Positions 1 through 9,139 of a stretch of DNA of 64,000 bases are shown here, piece after piece; position 1 is the stretch's first letter; the number at the start of each line of letters is the position of its first letter. Source of the stretch: Dactylonectria macrodidyma. Lineage: Eukaryota; Ascomycota; Sordariomycetes; Hypocreales; Nectriaceae. The position numbers and the translations under genes are program-made. The notes under the pieces were generated by a model, which made no database searches, was not told where the DNA came from, and was given only the letters and a program-made list of their open reading frames with translations. The stretch is taken from the NCBI GenBank assembly GCA_020744425.1, contig JAGMUV010000027.1, forward strand, positions 434,001 through 498,000, in the 5' to 3' direction.

Positions 1-667
1 CCCATTTCCCGGACTAACTGATATTCCGGCCGGCGCCGACCCCGACCACCCCCTAAGCTAAGAGGGAGGAAGAGTCGGACGTAGCTTCAGACGGAGACAT
101 CTCAACGCTCATAGTTATCATTGTGCTCATGGGACATGTTGCTGATAGGGTGAAAATTGGGTGCTACAGTAGGCAAAGCTGGGTTGACTGGGCTACCTAG
201 TGGACCCCCAAATAGCGGGGCGTATTAAGAATTATTGATAATATATTGTTATGGCCCAAGGGTATATTCTTATCCATATGGCTAAGCTTAACAATAATTA
301 TGCAGTAAGCCGTAAAAATATATTTATTACTGGGATGTCTGCTTGATCGATACGATATCGATACGATTAGAGATCCTACTCGATCGATATGATATCGATT
401 GACAGGTTGGATCGATCGATCGAAATCGAAATCGAATCGATTGGCCGATCGATTTCCAACCGTGGGTACAGGCCACCAAAGCTTCCAGATGTCGCATTCA
501 AGCTGTACAAGTTTTGGTGATGCTAAGGTATGGGCCACACGACTCAAAGCCTGCGAAGGTCAACTCGAAGGTAAAGTCATCGACGATAGTACCGCCGAAG
601 AGCTCCTTCGTCCGGTTAGGGTTGTCTGTGTTTTCGACCCTTACCTTGAGATTCTGTTCACATCCTC
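1..667. other. Non-coding stretch with a CGAT-rich cluster
   Basis: No convincing gene. Between about 345 and 455 the sequence is packed with overlapping CGAT/ATCGAT words and short palindromes, including two GATATCGAT copies and a run of GATCGATCGA. The rest is unremarkable AT-rich sequence. The short open frames here show no family resemblance. Confidence 0.5.
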
Positions 668-1204
668 TTAGGGTGTACCACTGACAATAGGAGCGTTCGG
701 GAAATACTTTTCCGGAGCGTTCTCCTCGTAAGTCTGGTCGTCGACGCACATACCTCCTCCAGCAGGCCCGATGTGTGGGCAGTGGACTTCGGGCCGATAC
801 TGCACCATTTGCTGGTGTACCGACCTACACAGCAACGTGTTTCGGCCCAATTCGTAGTCCTGACCATATCGAATACTCCCAGTGAGAAAATTCATACATT
901 CTGCGTTGTCTCCGTACTGCTTGCCTGCTCCAGTACAATACTTATCATGCACTTGGCAGATGCCGGTGGCTAGTGTGTGGGCGAGGGTGGTGATTGCCTC
1001 AACACGACTTGGCGCACCGAGCTTCTTAGCGGCGGTGGCAACAAGTGTGTCAAGGAGAAAGCCGAACCACCGAAATGTTGCGTCGTATTGCAAAATTTCC
1101 CGCCGGTCATTCCTTGCAATGAAGGTGTCGATCGTTACAGGAATGATACGTGAAGAACCAGTCTTGGGCCTGGTGCTTAAGACTGGCATTATATGTAACA
1201 TCAC
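668..1204 (-). pseudogene. Fragment of a conserved Cys/His-rich fungal protein of unknown function
   Basis: A 178-codon frame with a dense, ordered set of Cys and His residues. It includes CQVHDKYCTGAGKQY, a CRSVHQQM segment, and the strongly patterned HCPHIGPAGGGMC near residues 141-153. I recall similar patterns from small uncharacterised fungal proteins, but no function can be assigned. The frame lacks a convincing N-terminus: its first 30 residues do not look like the rest. It ends shortly after the GGGMC motif. It lies about 180 bp outside the left end of the MULE, which is unlikely to have disrupted it directly. Probably a truncated remnant or an internal exon of a larger gene. Confidence in the conserved patch is moderate; confidence in the gene limits is low. 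Confidence 0.45.
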
Positions 1205-1387
1205 GTGAGGAAGGAGACCTTATACTCCCGTCCTCAACTGTAGTCTTAGCTCATCATCCATCTTTCTACATCTACATGTCAACCTCACTTTATGTGACCT
1301 CCGCGATATATTCGCATCAAGGAACCACAATTTCAAAGAGACTTGAGTTGAACATTACAACTGTGGTGGCAGCTGCGATATAATCAT

Positions 1388-1468
1388 GGGAATTGATAGG
1401 GGGGCGTGATGTTTTTGATACGGGGGCGTCATCCTTACGGGGGCGTCACTTTTATTGCCTCCAATTGG
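1388..1468 (+). repeat. Left TIR of the MULE
   Basis: 81 bp, matching the reverse complement of 5000-5080 without a mismatch. It begins GGGAATTGATAGGGGGG and ends CCTCCAATTGG. It contains three GGGGGCGT(G/C)A words, at about 1400, 1422 and 1439, a possible repeated binding site for the transposase (inference). Confidence 0.95.
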
Positions 1469-1633
1469 TCAAAAAAAGGTTGACCCACTAGTACAATATC
1501 ACCTCAGCAGGAGGACTTATCTCAGTAACAAGAGATCCAGCCCCACTATTATTGACAATAACATGTCTCTACTTATATATGCAGGCGGATGCATTATCAC
1601 AGGGCTGTAAGTTGCACGTTGCTCTTATTATAT

Positions 1634-4558
1634 CTAATCAACTATAACACGGATTGTATCTTCATCGCTCCCAATTAGCTCCCATTGACTCCTTTGCCTC
1701 CGAACACTCGGCTGCGTCCTTCGTCCGCTAGCACGTAAGCCCGTAGTTCTTCCAACTCCAAGGTTCGCCGATTGGCTACGCGTCACAACTTGGCTTGAGG
1801 GTGTTGCCGCACCACTAGTATTGCTGCTGGCTTGGCTACTGGCCTGCTGGCTTGCTTTTTGTGTAAGCCTAGCCAGTGTCGACTTGTTTCGACTGCCTGG
1901 TGGTTGACCCCGCCTGCGACCTGATGTACGATCGGGTTGGCTACTGGTGGGAGCCCCAGGCTGGCTGCTAGCCTCAATAGCCAGCCTTGCCGGCACAGCT
2001 TGCGTAGTGTTCTTAGGCCTGCCACGGAGAGATGTGACGATCTTTGGGTCGAGGATGTGTCGGTATGGATCCCGTGAAGTTGACTCTCGCAGCCGCCAGC
2101 GTTGATGGACCTCCCATTTAGTAAAGGATGTAGCAGAGCCTAGCTTTTGGAAAACCGTATGGTAGCAAGGGATCCCAAGCTCAATAGAGACCGAACAGTT
2201 ATCATCGCAAGCGCCAAGAGGGCTGGGGTTTGGATTCTTCCCTGTCGGCATCGCCTTTCTCGCCAGCCGATACTGCTTCGTGATCAGCCCCAGAGCTTTC
2301 GCTGAGATCACTGTTTTCAGCTCGCCTAGGTACTCTGAGCTTGAGCCGATATAGTTGTGAGAGGTAAGAACCTCATCCTCAGCACAGGCATGCGTAAAGT
2401 CTCGCTCCTGATCCCTCATCATATCCTGCATTGCCTCAACCAGCCGATAGAGGTGGCTCATACCATTGAGGAGATAGCTCTTAATGTTATTATTGCTGGC
2501 TTCCGTGCCTGAGGTGACGCGGATACCGAAGTTGCGATACTGCCGGGTGAAACAGCGCGCCCATTGCGCCCTCACTGGCATATAGGTACCATGAAGGTAT
2601 CGCAGAATAGCCCGCTGATCATTAAACTCCTTGCAAAGGTTTATCCATGCTTTATCATGTGCCTCCTCGGTCTCGGCAAACACCACAAGTCTCCACATCA
2701 TAAGAACCCCTCGGTAGGTATGTGGAATATCATTGGTAGGTGGCGCATGAATTCGCTGTTTGTCTTGAGGGTTCAGCCCAGTCTGTGGCTGCGGTTCAGG
2801 ACAGTCTGTATCGCTGCTGCTGGTATCGCTGCTGCTGGGGCTCTTGATCCACTTCTGCTTAGCCCTAAGAAGGACATTAGAGTTGATATGATGGATGCAG
2901 AGCTGCTGCTGCACCTTGGGGAATTGGTCGTTCAGTGCGGCCTTCATTGAGTTGTCAAAATCGGTAATAATAACATCTGGCTGTCGGATGGAGTTTTGCT
3001 CTGCTAGCTGCCGTATACTATCTGCAAGGAACTGGAAGCCTTCACGCCTCTCGTTATCTACTATACCGAAGGCGGCATTATAGATAGATCCCAGGCAGGT
3101 TTGTCCGGTCGCCTGGAATAAGGGCAGCTTGAAGCGGTTGGTATTGTACGTATTGTCGAAGCTGATAACCTCAGGGAACCGCTTCCACATTCTAATGCAG
3201 TAAGGGAAGGTCCAGACAAGGCCAATTAGGCGGTTAGGGTTATCATCTGCCCACCTCACCAGGTAGGGGATCTCCATCTCATCAAACAGCTTAACAAGTG
3301 CTCCAGTAGGCGAATAGCCATTAAGCTTGTCCCGGTTGATACGAGCCCTGGCATTATAGATATCTCTCTGGGTGAACACGGACTCGGGATGTTGCTCCTG
3401 TACAACAGCCCGTACATCGCGAGCCCGGATTGCAACCCGGCGGCTTGTTGATTCAACTGTTGCCCTAATAGGTGTAGTAGCCCTGCGATGGGATGGGTGG
3501 GCAGATGGCCCAATGCTGGGACCGTGGTTATGCTGGCTGTGTTTAGGGTCTGGGTGCTGTCGCAAGAACCATCTGCCCTCCTCTAACGCCTCTGCAATAA
3601 CCTGCCACTGACAACCACATTTGCGTGATCTCCGTTGACGGATACCTGCGCCTCTAGCGGGTCTAGGGTCCCCAAATCGATCGCATTGTATTGAGTATCG
3701 GATTTTTCGACCTTTATAGGAGTGTGTATTCCGTCGAATGATGCCGAATCCATGACCCTTTGCAAACTCGTTTATCCTATTGAAGAGATCCTCAGCTGAC
3801 ACTGCTGGGTCCCCTGGGATCGGCGGGTTCGAAATCTGATCTGGGACAGGCGATGAAGATAAGGATTGTTGGGTCGAAGGGGAGGTATTAACCTCGGGAG
3901 TTGGGGTAGTGCGTCGTGGTGAGTATGGCGGAGGGGATTCATAAGCATCTGAGCTGAGCGGCGACCAACCCCATCTTTGTCGCCATTCATGGACTCGCTC
4001 ATATGATTCAGTCAGTTCTTTTGTGAGCTTCTGGCCTTCTCCGATAACCCCACGGACAATTTGCAATGCAGATTCAAACCCTTCACTGGTTACACATGGG
4101 GGTTGAGTTGATAGCTGGGTTGATGGCTGTGTAGGAGGCGAGGGAGGCAAAGGGTCAACCTCAGGGCCTGGTATTAATGCCCTTATTCGCTGTGACCGTC
4201 TCCGTCCAGATGGGAAGTCGTTCCGGAGGTATATTTCGTAATCAGACCGAAGCTCCCATGACGGTTCATGGAGTCCCTGTGAGCCATGGGGTCGCGGGAA
4301 GGATGAGAAGGTCTGTGGATAGGATGCAAAAAGGTTCCCTAATGCATCTTGATCTCCAATCCCGTAGTGTTGCTCTATACTTGTCGCTATACTACTCGCT
4401 GAAGGTGGCCGATTTGCAAGGAGCGGTGGGCTGAATCTAGGCAGTCGGCTCGGTCGCGGCCGCTTCGTAGGACGCAATTGATCGCTTGGGCTAGGGCTTC
4501 GAGTGCGGCTTCGGGATTGATCTCGTTGGGATACTGCTGGAGCGTCAAGAGTAGACAT
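1634..4558 (-). CDS. MULE transposase (FAR1-like DNA-binding, MULE catalytic, SWIM finger, AT-hooks)
   Basis: A 974-codon single-exon gene. The first 240 residues are Ser/Pro/Arg-rich. Residues about 262-360 resemble a FAR1/WRKY-GCM1-type zinc domain, with CGCQW and a late His-rich stretch. Residues about 455-600 form the MULE catalytic core: FDNTYNTN supplies the first Asp, ITDFDNSMKAAL the second, and it is followed by CIHHINSN, the C/H signature typical of MULE transposases. A SWIM-type finger ending GIPCYHTVF lies near residue 785. Two AT-hook-like motifs, RGRPKN and GRRRGQPPGSRN, are near residues 845 and 880. The enzyme would cut and paste DNA at the flanking TIRs. The frame is unbroken and contained wholly between the TIRs, so it may be functional. 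The start at 4558 is the first ATG of the frame; a short N-terminal difference is possible. Confidence 0.9.
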   Translation of the reverse strand: MSTLDAPAVSQRDQSRSRTRSPSPSDQLRPTKRPRPSRLPRFSPPLLANRPPSASSIATSIEQHYGIGDQDALGNLFASYPQTFSSFPRPHGSQGLHEPSWELRSDYEIYLRNDFPSGRRRSQRIRALIPGPEVDPLPPSPPTQPSTQLSTQPPCVTSEGFESALQIVRGVIGEGQKLTKELTESYERVHEWRQRWGWSPLSSDAYESPPPYSPRRTTPTPEVNTSPSTQQSLSSSPVPDQISNPPIPGDPAVSAEDLFNRINEFAKGHGFGIIRRNTHSYKGRKIRYSIQCDRFGDPRPARGAGIRQRRSRKCGCQWQVIAEALEEGRWFLRQHPDPKHSQHNHGPSIGPSAHPSHRRATTPIRATVESTSRRVAIRARDVRAVVQEQHPESVFTQRDIYNARARINRDKLNGYSPTGALVKLFDEMEIPYLVRWADDNPNRLIGLVWTFPYCIRMWKRFPEVISFDNTYNTNRFKLPLFQATGQTCLGSIYNAAFGIVDNERREGFQFLADSIRQLAEQNSIRQPDVIITDFDNSMKAALNDQFPKVQQQLCIHHINSNVLLRAKQKWIKSPSSSDTSSSDTDCPEPQPQTGLNPQDKQRIHAPPTNDIPHTYRGVLMMWRLVVFAETEEAHDKAWINLCKEFNDQRAILRYLHGTYMPVRAQWARCFTRQYRNFGIRVTSGTEASNNNIKSYLLNGMSHLYRLVEAMQDMMRDQERDFTHACAEDEVLTSHNYIGSSSEYLGELKTVISAKALGLITKQYRLARKAMPTGKNPNPSPLGACDDNCSVSIELGIPCYHTVFQKLGSATSFTKWEVHQRWRLRESTSRDPYRHILDPKIVTSLRGRPKNTTQAVPARLAIEASSQPGAPTSSQPDRTSGRRRGQPPGSRNKSTLARLTQKASQQASSQASSNTSGAATPSSQVVTRSQSANLGVGRTTGLRASGRRTQPSVRRQRSQWELIGSDEDTIRVIVD

Positions 4559-4999
4559 GATAATGGGCCTTGGTGATAGTTGGATGGAATACAGCGTAGG
4601 TACATAGATTGCATTGATAATGGCAGACGCGATATTTTATGTCAAGATGAGCGATACAATGGATAGCTGAACGTTGAAGGTGCCTGACTGATTGAGGCAA
4701 TGAAGAACTCTTGATTTCCTATCTAAATAAGCGACGAAGGTCGGTCTCTTTTTCTTGTGTTCAATCCTAGGCAGCAGTGCTACGATTGACTCATATCGTC
4801 GTGTGATAGCTATGCTGCCTGGAGCCGGTTGTATTGTGGCGTTCACGCTGATCGTGAAGTTGTTCACGATGATCGTCATCCTTTGGCTTGAAGTGCGAGG
4901 AAATGAGCGACGGATCTTGACATTTTAGGACAGCTGAGTCCTCAGTACAAAAGGGGGCTGGGGGGAGATCTAAGATGTACTAACAAAAGAGGGTCTCAG

Positions 5000-5080
5000 C
5001 CAATTGGAGGCAATAAAAGTGACGCCCCCGTAAGGATGACGCCCCCGTATCAAAAACATCACGCCCCCCTATCAATTCCC
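5000..5080 (-). repeat. Right TIR of the MULE
   Basis: Perfect inverted copy of 1388-1468, including all three GGGGGCGT(G/C)A words. Sequence identity stops exactly at base 5000 on the inner side. Confidence 0.95.
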
Positions 5081-5486
5081 CATCAATAACATCATCATCT
5101 TTGGGCTCCACATCGTATTGATCCCTATCAACCTGATCGAATGTGCCGCACGCTATCCATGAGGATCTTAAGGAGAAAGTATGGAACTGGACCCAAAGCG
5201 AGCTTAGGGAATATCTTCTATAGATTATTACTGACAATCTTTTACCATTCGCTTTTGTCTTATAGAGATTCTCAGATCATCAGTAGTACAAATCAAAGAT
5301 TAGCCAGTCCTAATGTCCCACTGAATCCGGAAGCCCTCCCTATGGCAGAAACCAAATAATACATATAAGTCTACAACACAAATACAGAAACTGCCATAGG
5401 TTGTGCCTTCCTTAAATTTGGGCTCGATGGAGAATATTGCTGAGTTGGGAACAAGCTACTCCGCAGAGGTTGGAAAACGTCACTAA
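5081..5486. other. Intergenic, no gene seen
   Basis: Right flank of the MULE up to the regulator fragment. The frames are short and show no recognisable motif. An ATCATCATC run begins the stretch. Confidence 0.4.
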
Positions 5487-5711
5487 CGAATTCAGGAAAT
5501 CATTTCCACAGACCTGCGTGGCATCCAAGTCATCATCGGCCTTGCGGTGCTCTTACAAGCCACTGGAGACCCAAGCCCGGCATCCGTGCTCGTCGCGACG
5601 GCGGTGCAACTGGCGCATAAGATGCGCCTGAATCGCAAGGTGCACAGCGCCGACCTCAACGCCTCCGAGAAGGCCCAGCGTGGGCGCTGGCTTGACCCTT
5701 TCTGCTTCTGA
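5487..5711 (+). pseudogene. Fragment of a fungal Zn2Cys6-type transcription factor (fungal_trans middle domain)
   Basis: One frame, preceded by TAA at 5484 and ended by TGA at 5709, reads IISTDLRGIQVIIGLAVLLQ, then a QATGDPSPASVLVATAV segment and LAHKMRLNRK. This is the helical signature of the fungal-specific transcription factor domain that follows Zn2Cys6 DNA-binding clusters. Only about 65 residues remain. The DNA-binding cluster and the rest of the protein are absent. At about 5695-5705 the fragment runs directly, tail to tail, into the broken MFS gene on the opposite strand, so the open minus frame there is an artificial fusion. This is a rearrangement relic, not a working regulator. 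Confidence 0.65.
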
Positions 5712-6621
5712 AGACGACGATAGATGCGATTAACGAAGGCCATAGCGACCAGAACTCTGAGGATAGAACCGAGGCTAAGGGAGATGAAATTGAGACCCCT
5801 AATGCCTGGACTCTCGTTGTAGACTTCAGTCCATACGGTCAGGTAAGAAACAGAAATGAGATAAGTCAGTCCAAAGATGTATGCTATGTAGAGCGCAATG
5901 ACTTGCACAATTGGCTGTGTTAAAAGCATGCGAGATGGCCGCACAATAACGCTGCCAAGGGTGCTTAGCATCCATCGACTCCAACTTATTGATGACGATT
6001 ATATCTTACTTCAACGTACCGCCCCCGATGGAAAGAGGTGCGCTTCCGCCAATACCCGAAAGGAATCGAAAGACGAACAGCTCAGCGCTGTTCTGCACGA
6101 AATCGCGCCCAAGGTTCCACGCCAAGTAAAAGAGGCTGTTGAGCTGTAAAACACGGGCTCGAATATTTCAGAAACGGGGCCAAAGAAGAGAGGGACCACT
6201 ACATATCCAAGGGTGAAGATTGACATGGCCATCTCCACCTCAATCTCGTTCGTCATGTTCAAGCCCTTTCCCAGCTGTTCCACATGGAAGACGAGATTAG
6301 TGATATAAATGTGAACAGTGACACGGCAACAGTCAGCGCCCATTTGTCCTTGGTGGCCCAGTTCTTGGGGTTCTCGGGGTCGTTTGGTCCGTCCCATTTG
6401 ACAAGGTTGGGATCTTTTGGGGTTTCCATGTTTTCTTCGGCGGACTCTCCGGCTTCGAGGTCTGTGTATTCTTGGGGGGTGTCATTCGTTGCTGTTGAAT
6501 CTTGTACTGGTGGCCCGTCATTTGCCGTCGACTGGGAGGTTTGCGAAGAATATATCTTTTGTCGGGATAAAACAAGATCAATTAATCGACTTGGATTGAT
6601 CCGGAGTGTCTTCGTTACCAC
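5695..6621 (-). pseudogene. Broken MFS drug-type transporter gene
   Basis: Leftward remains of a major facilitator transporter. The N-terminal part (from 6621) has an acidic cytoplasmic leader, then DPENPKNWATKDKWALTVAV opening the first membrane helix. After a frame change it continues with LGKGLNMTNEIEVEMAMSIF and LFFGPVSEIF, the usual first-loop region, then after another shift FLSGIGGSAPLSIGGGTLK. The central helices, about 120 residues in this family, are missing near 5998. Reading resumes with RPSRMLLTQPIVQVIALYIA and ESPGIRGLNFISLSLGS from the second half of the protein. At least two frameshifts, one internal deletion and loss of the C-terminus make it non-functional. In life it would export drugs or metabolites across the plasma membrane. 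With the adjoining regulator fragment it may be debris of a small metabolite gene group (inference). Confidence 0.8.
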
Positions 6622-7668
6622 TCACATCCAACTTATATATCTGTCTTGCCGCGGCGACGAGGATATGTATCTTACATCATATCGGGTTTTGAAGAGTCTC
6701 AAAACCAGACCGCTAATTAGAACCCGGCACCCGCAACAACAAAAGCCGACAGACACACGTTCACCATCAGCGCATTTATTAATTATTCAAGGTTCGTCTG
6801 AGCCGGGCGGCACGTAAAGTGGACGTGTCATAAGATGATTTACTCTCTAGAGATCGACGGTGGTGTTGCATGTAACTACCATTAACCTGCACGCCATTGG
6901 GAGGGACTGACCAAGGCAAAGGGGGTGGACTTACGCGAAGTAATCGCTAGAATATGCATGTGTTGTGAGACTGCCTATTGTGTAAGAATTGACGACTCTT
7001 CCGTAATTTGGGGTTCATCGTGAAGGATCGACTTCTCCATCAGCATTGCGACTCTCAAACCGGAATTCCGGATCAAGTTTGGATCGACGGTAGCAACTGT
7101 ACTCGTTGTCGTTGATGTGCTGGTCTCGGTGGTGCTCTTAGAACTAGTCGTGGCTGTCGAGGATGCGTGTGAACTGGTGGTGGTGTCCTGGGAGAGCGTT
7201 GGAGTAGGGCTATTATGAGACAAACTTGGAGTAGGGCCTCGGTGTGGCAGTATTAAGCTTGGGAGTGCTCAGTGCAGGAGTACTACTCAAGTCAGGAGTA
7301 CTACACAGCCCAGGGACACTATCCAGCCCATCGGTGGTGGTACTCAGTTCGGGAGTACTCAAAACTAATGATGGGCTCGACGAACTACTCAAATCTAACC
7401 AAGAAGTCGGATGACACAGGCCAGCCTCAACAACTCTTATGCGCAATCTACAAAGTATTTAATGTGAGAATTTTACTTTCGATTCAATTTTTAACCTTGA
7501 TTTAGCCTTCTTTCACGTCATGCTGAAGTGTGGGAGTGTCACAACAACTTGCAAGTGATGTTCCTCGAATCTGGCCGTTTCATCTTTGCGACAACGGAGT
7601 ACAACTTTCAAGCCTTCAACCTCTTGATATCTACTCAGACCAATTACATACACCCTAAAATGCGGATA
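6622..7668. other. No firm gene; Ser/Thr-rich low-complexity patch
   Basis: Between about 6975 and 7446 the minus strand has two overlapping frames very rich in Ser and Thr (TTTSSHASSTATTSSKSTT and similar). The second rests on imperfect DNA repeats around the word GGAGTACTACTCAAG/ACAC (7270-7360). This could be the degraded stalk of a surface protein or simple repeat sequence. There is no signal peptide, start or anchor to support a gene. Confidence 0.3.
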
Positions 7669-8618
7669 CTACAAATACTTGGAAAAGAACGCCGCAACCT
7701 GTTTATATCCTCGCTCATACTCCTTGAGGTTTACCGAATCCTCCAGATTGGCGCGCGCTCCCATCCAGCCATGAAACATGGTTGAGTACGTCTCGACCTC
7801 TCCAATTTTTCCAGGTCGAGAAAGGACCTCTTTATACTGGGCTACGATATCCTCGGGTTCCCCAGGAGAAGCAAGCATGATATGCGGAACATTCGTAGCC
7901 TCGCCGTCTTTGACATCCAACCGACTTGTCGAAGTGTCAACTCATTCCCTGGCTCAGACTCAGTGACGAAGGGGATGCAGAGACTTACCCGGGATGCGCT
8001 GTACCGCTTAAATTGAATCGGCGTCCTTGGCCTTCGTTGTCTTTTCCGCAGGCAAGAATGGCAATTTTACCCTGTTAGCATGTTAGTATGACTATAATAG
8101 TTCTTCAAGGGACAGAGATGCACGGTGTACCCCCCAACAGAGACCGAAAACACCAATGTGGTTTTCGGCGGCAGGCCATCTCCGGCCAACTTCTTCCCGG
8201 ATCTTAAAAAGCTTCTTGAGGTTCGTAGCAGCATCGGCATATTTGGCCACAAAACCTTTAACTTGCTGTTCCTTCTCTTTTGTGTCCGGGGGAATCAATG
8301 ACATATCGAGTCGTCCCCCGTCAAAAAAAATCAGGAAGAAAGACCAATGCCGGGATCAACGCCGCCAGACGGTCAGCGCCCTGAACTGTCTGAGGCCAGA
8401 CACCAAAAACATCGTAGACATCGATGATGGCCCTTCCCGCATTCTCGTCACCAACTATGTCTACACGTTTGCTAATTGTCAGCCTGAGTGTTCTCTCGTC
8501 AAGACTCGTACTTTCGAAGGAACCAACATGTATTGACGCCAGCAATCGTCTCCCACCGGCCCTTGGGCTCATATTCGGCTGATATGGGAGCAAGCTCACA
8601 ACAGGCTTTACTGGCCAT
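7669..8618 (-). pseudogene. Dienelactone hydrolase family gene, three introns, one frameshift
   Basis: Reads from ATG at 8618. Exon 1 ends in GVNT. Introns at 8461-8527 (67 bp), 8072-8130 (59 bp, with a CTAAC-type branch site and CAG end) and 7925-7988 (64 bp, GTAAGT donor) restore a continuous family sequence: VVGDENAGRAIIDVYDVFG, GVWPQTVQGADRLAAL, RREEVGRRWPAAE-like helices, GLCWGGKIAILACG, and TYSTMFHGWMGARANL. The nucleophile Cys sits in GLCWGG and the His in MFHGWMG, as in alpha/beta hydrolases of this family, which open dienelactone-type rings or act as esterases. The only visible defect is a run of eight T at about 8323-8330, where seven are needed to keep FLPDFFDGGRLD in frame. So it is either a very young pseudogene or an assembly/homopolymer error. 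Stop at 7669. Confidence 0.75.
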
Positions 8619-9139
8619 CTTTCGGTATGTGCTAGGCGTGCTGTGGTGAGTTTGAATACTTCAGTTGAGTCTGCTATTGTGAGGAGAAATCGTCAAATCG
8701 ACGGCAATTCACATAATCTTTTATGTGTTTTCCGATGCCCCTGCTTGCTGCATCCGGTATTAGTGCCACTGTGCCGATGACATCGGATTTAAGATTTGTA
8801 TTTCCGGGTTTTAGGGAATTAACTCCTTTATCCTCGACCAAATTAATTAATGAGGTTAATAGTGATGGAATTGAGAGTATTGTCAAGGAGCATAAATGCA
8901 TCAGGCCCACATCGGCACCGAATCGGCAAACATGGGCTGACTGATCTACTCCTGTCCGCCTATTGAACAGTATCAGACAGAATTTTTCACTGATCTCATG
9001 CTGAAGTGATGGGCATTGATTTCAATGTGTCCTCTTTCGGGAATTATATATTCCGCCTTTGCTAGCTCATCAGTTCTGGACGTTTTGTCTCCAAGTTCGA
9101 CCCAGATCAAACCAACAAATCGGGACTGAGCACATCAAA
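8619..9139. other. Intergenic between divergent hydrolase and MFS genes
   Basis: No gene recognised. The hydrolase (minus) and the MFS gene (plus) start about 520 bp apart and head outward, so this is probably a shared promoter region. No specific regulator site was identified. Confidence 0.4.

Larger units (their letters stand above)
1388..5080 (-). mobile_element. Complete MULE (Mutator-like) DNA transposon, Hop-like
   Basis: A 3693-bp element bounded by perfect 81-bp terminal inverted repeats (1388-1468 and 5000-5080), holding one long leftward gene for a MULE transposase. The size, the single gene and the long TIRs resemble Hop of Fusarium oxysporum; that is a family-level comparison from memory. 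No clean 8-10 bp target-site duplication is visible: the left flank is ATATAATCAT and the right flank is CATCAATAAC. Identical TIRs and an open transposase frame suggest a recent insertion. Confidence 0.9.
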
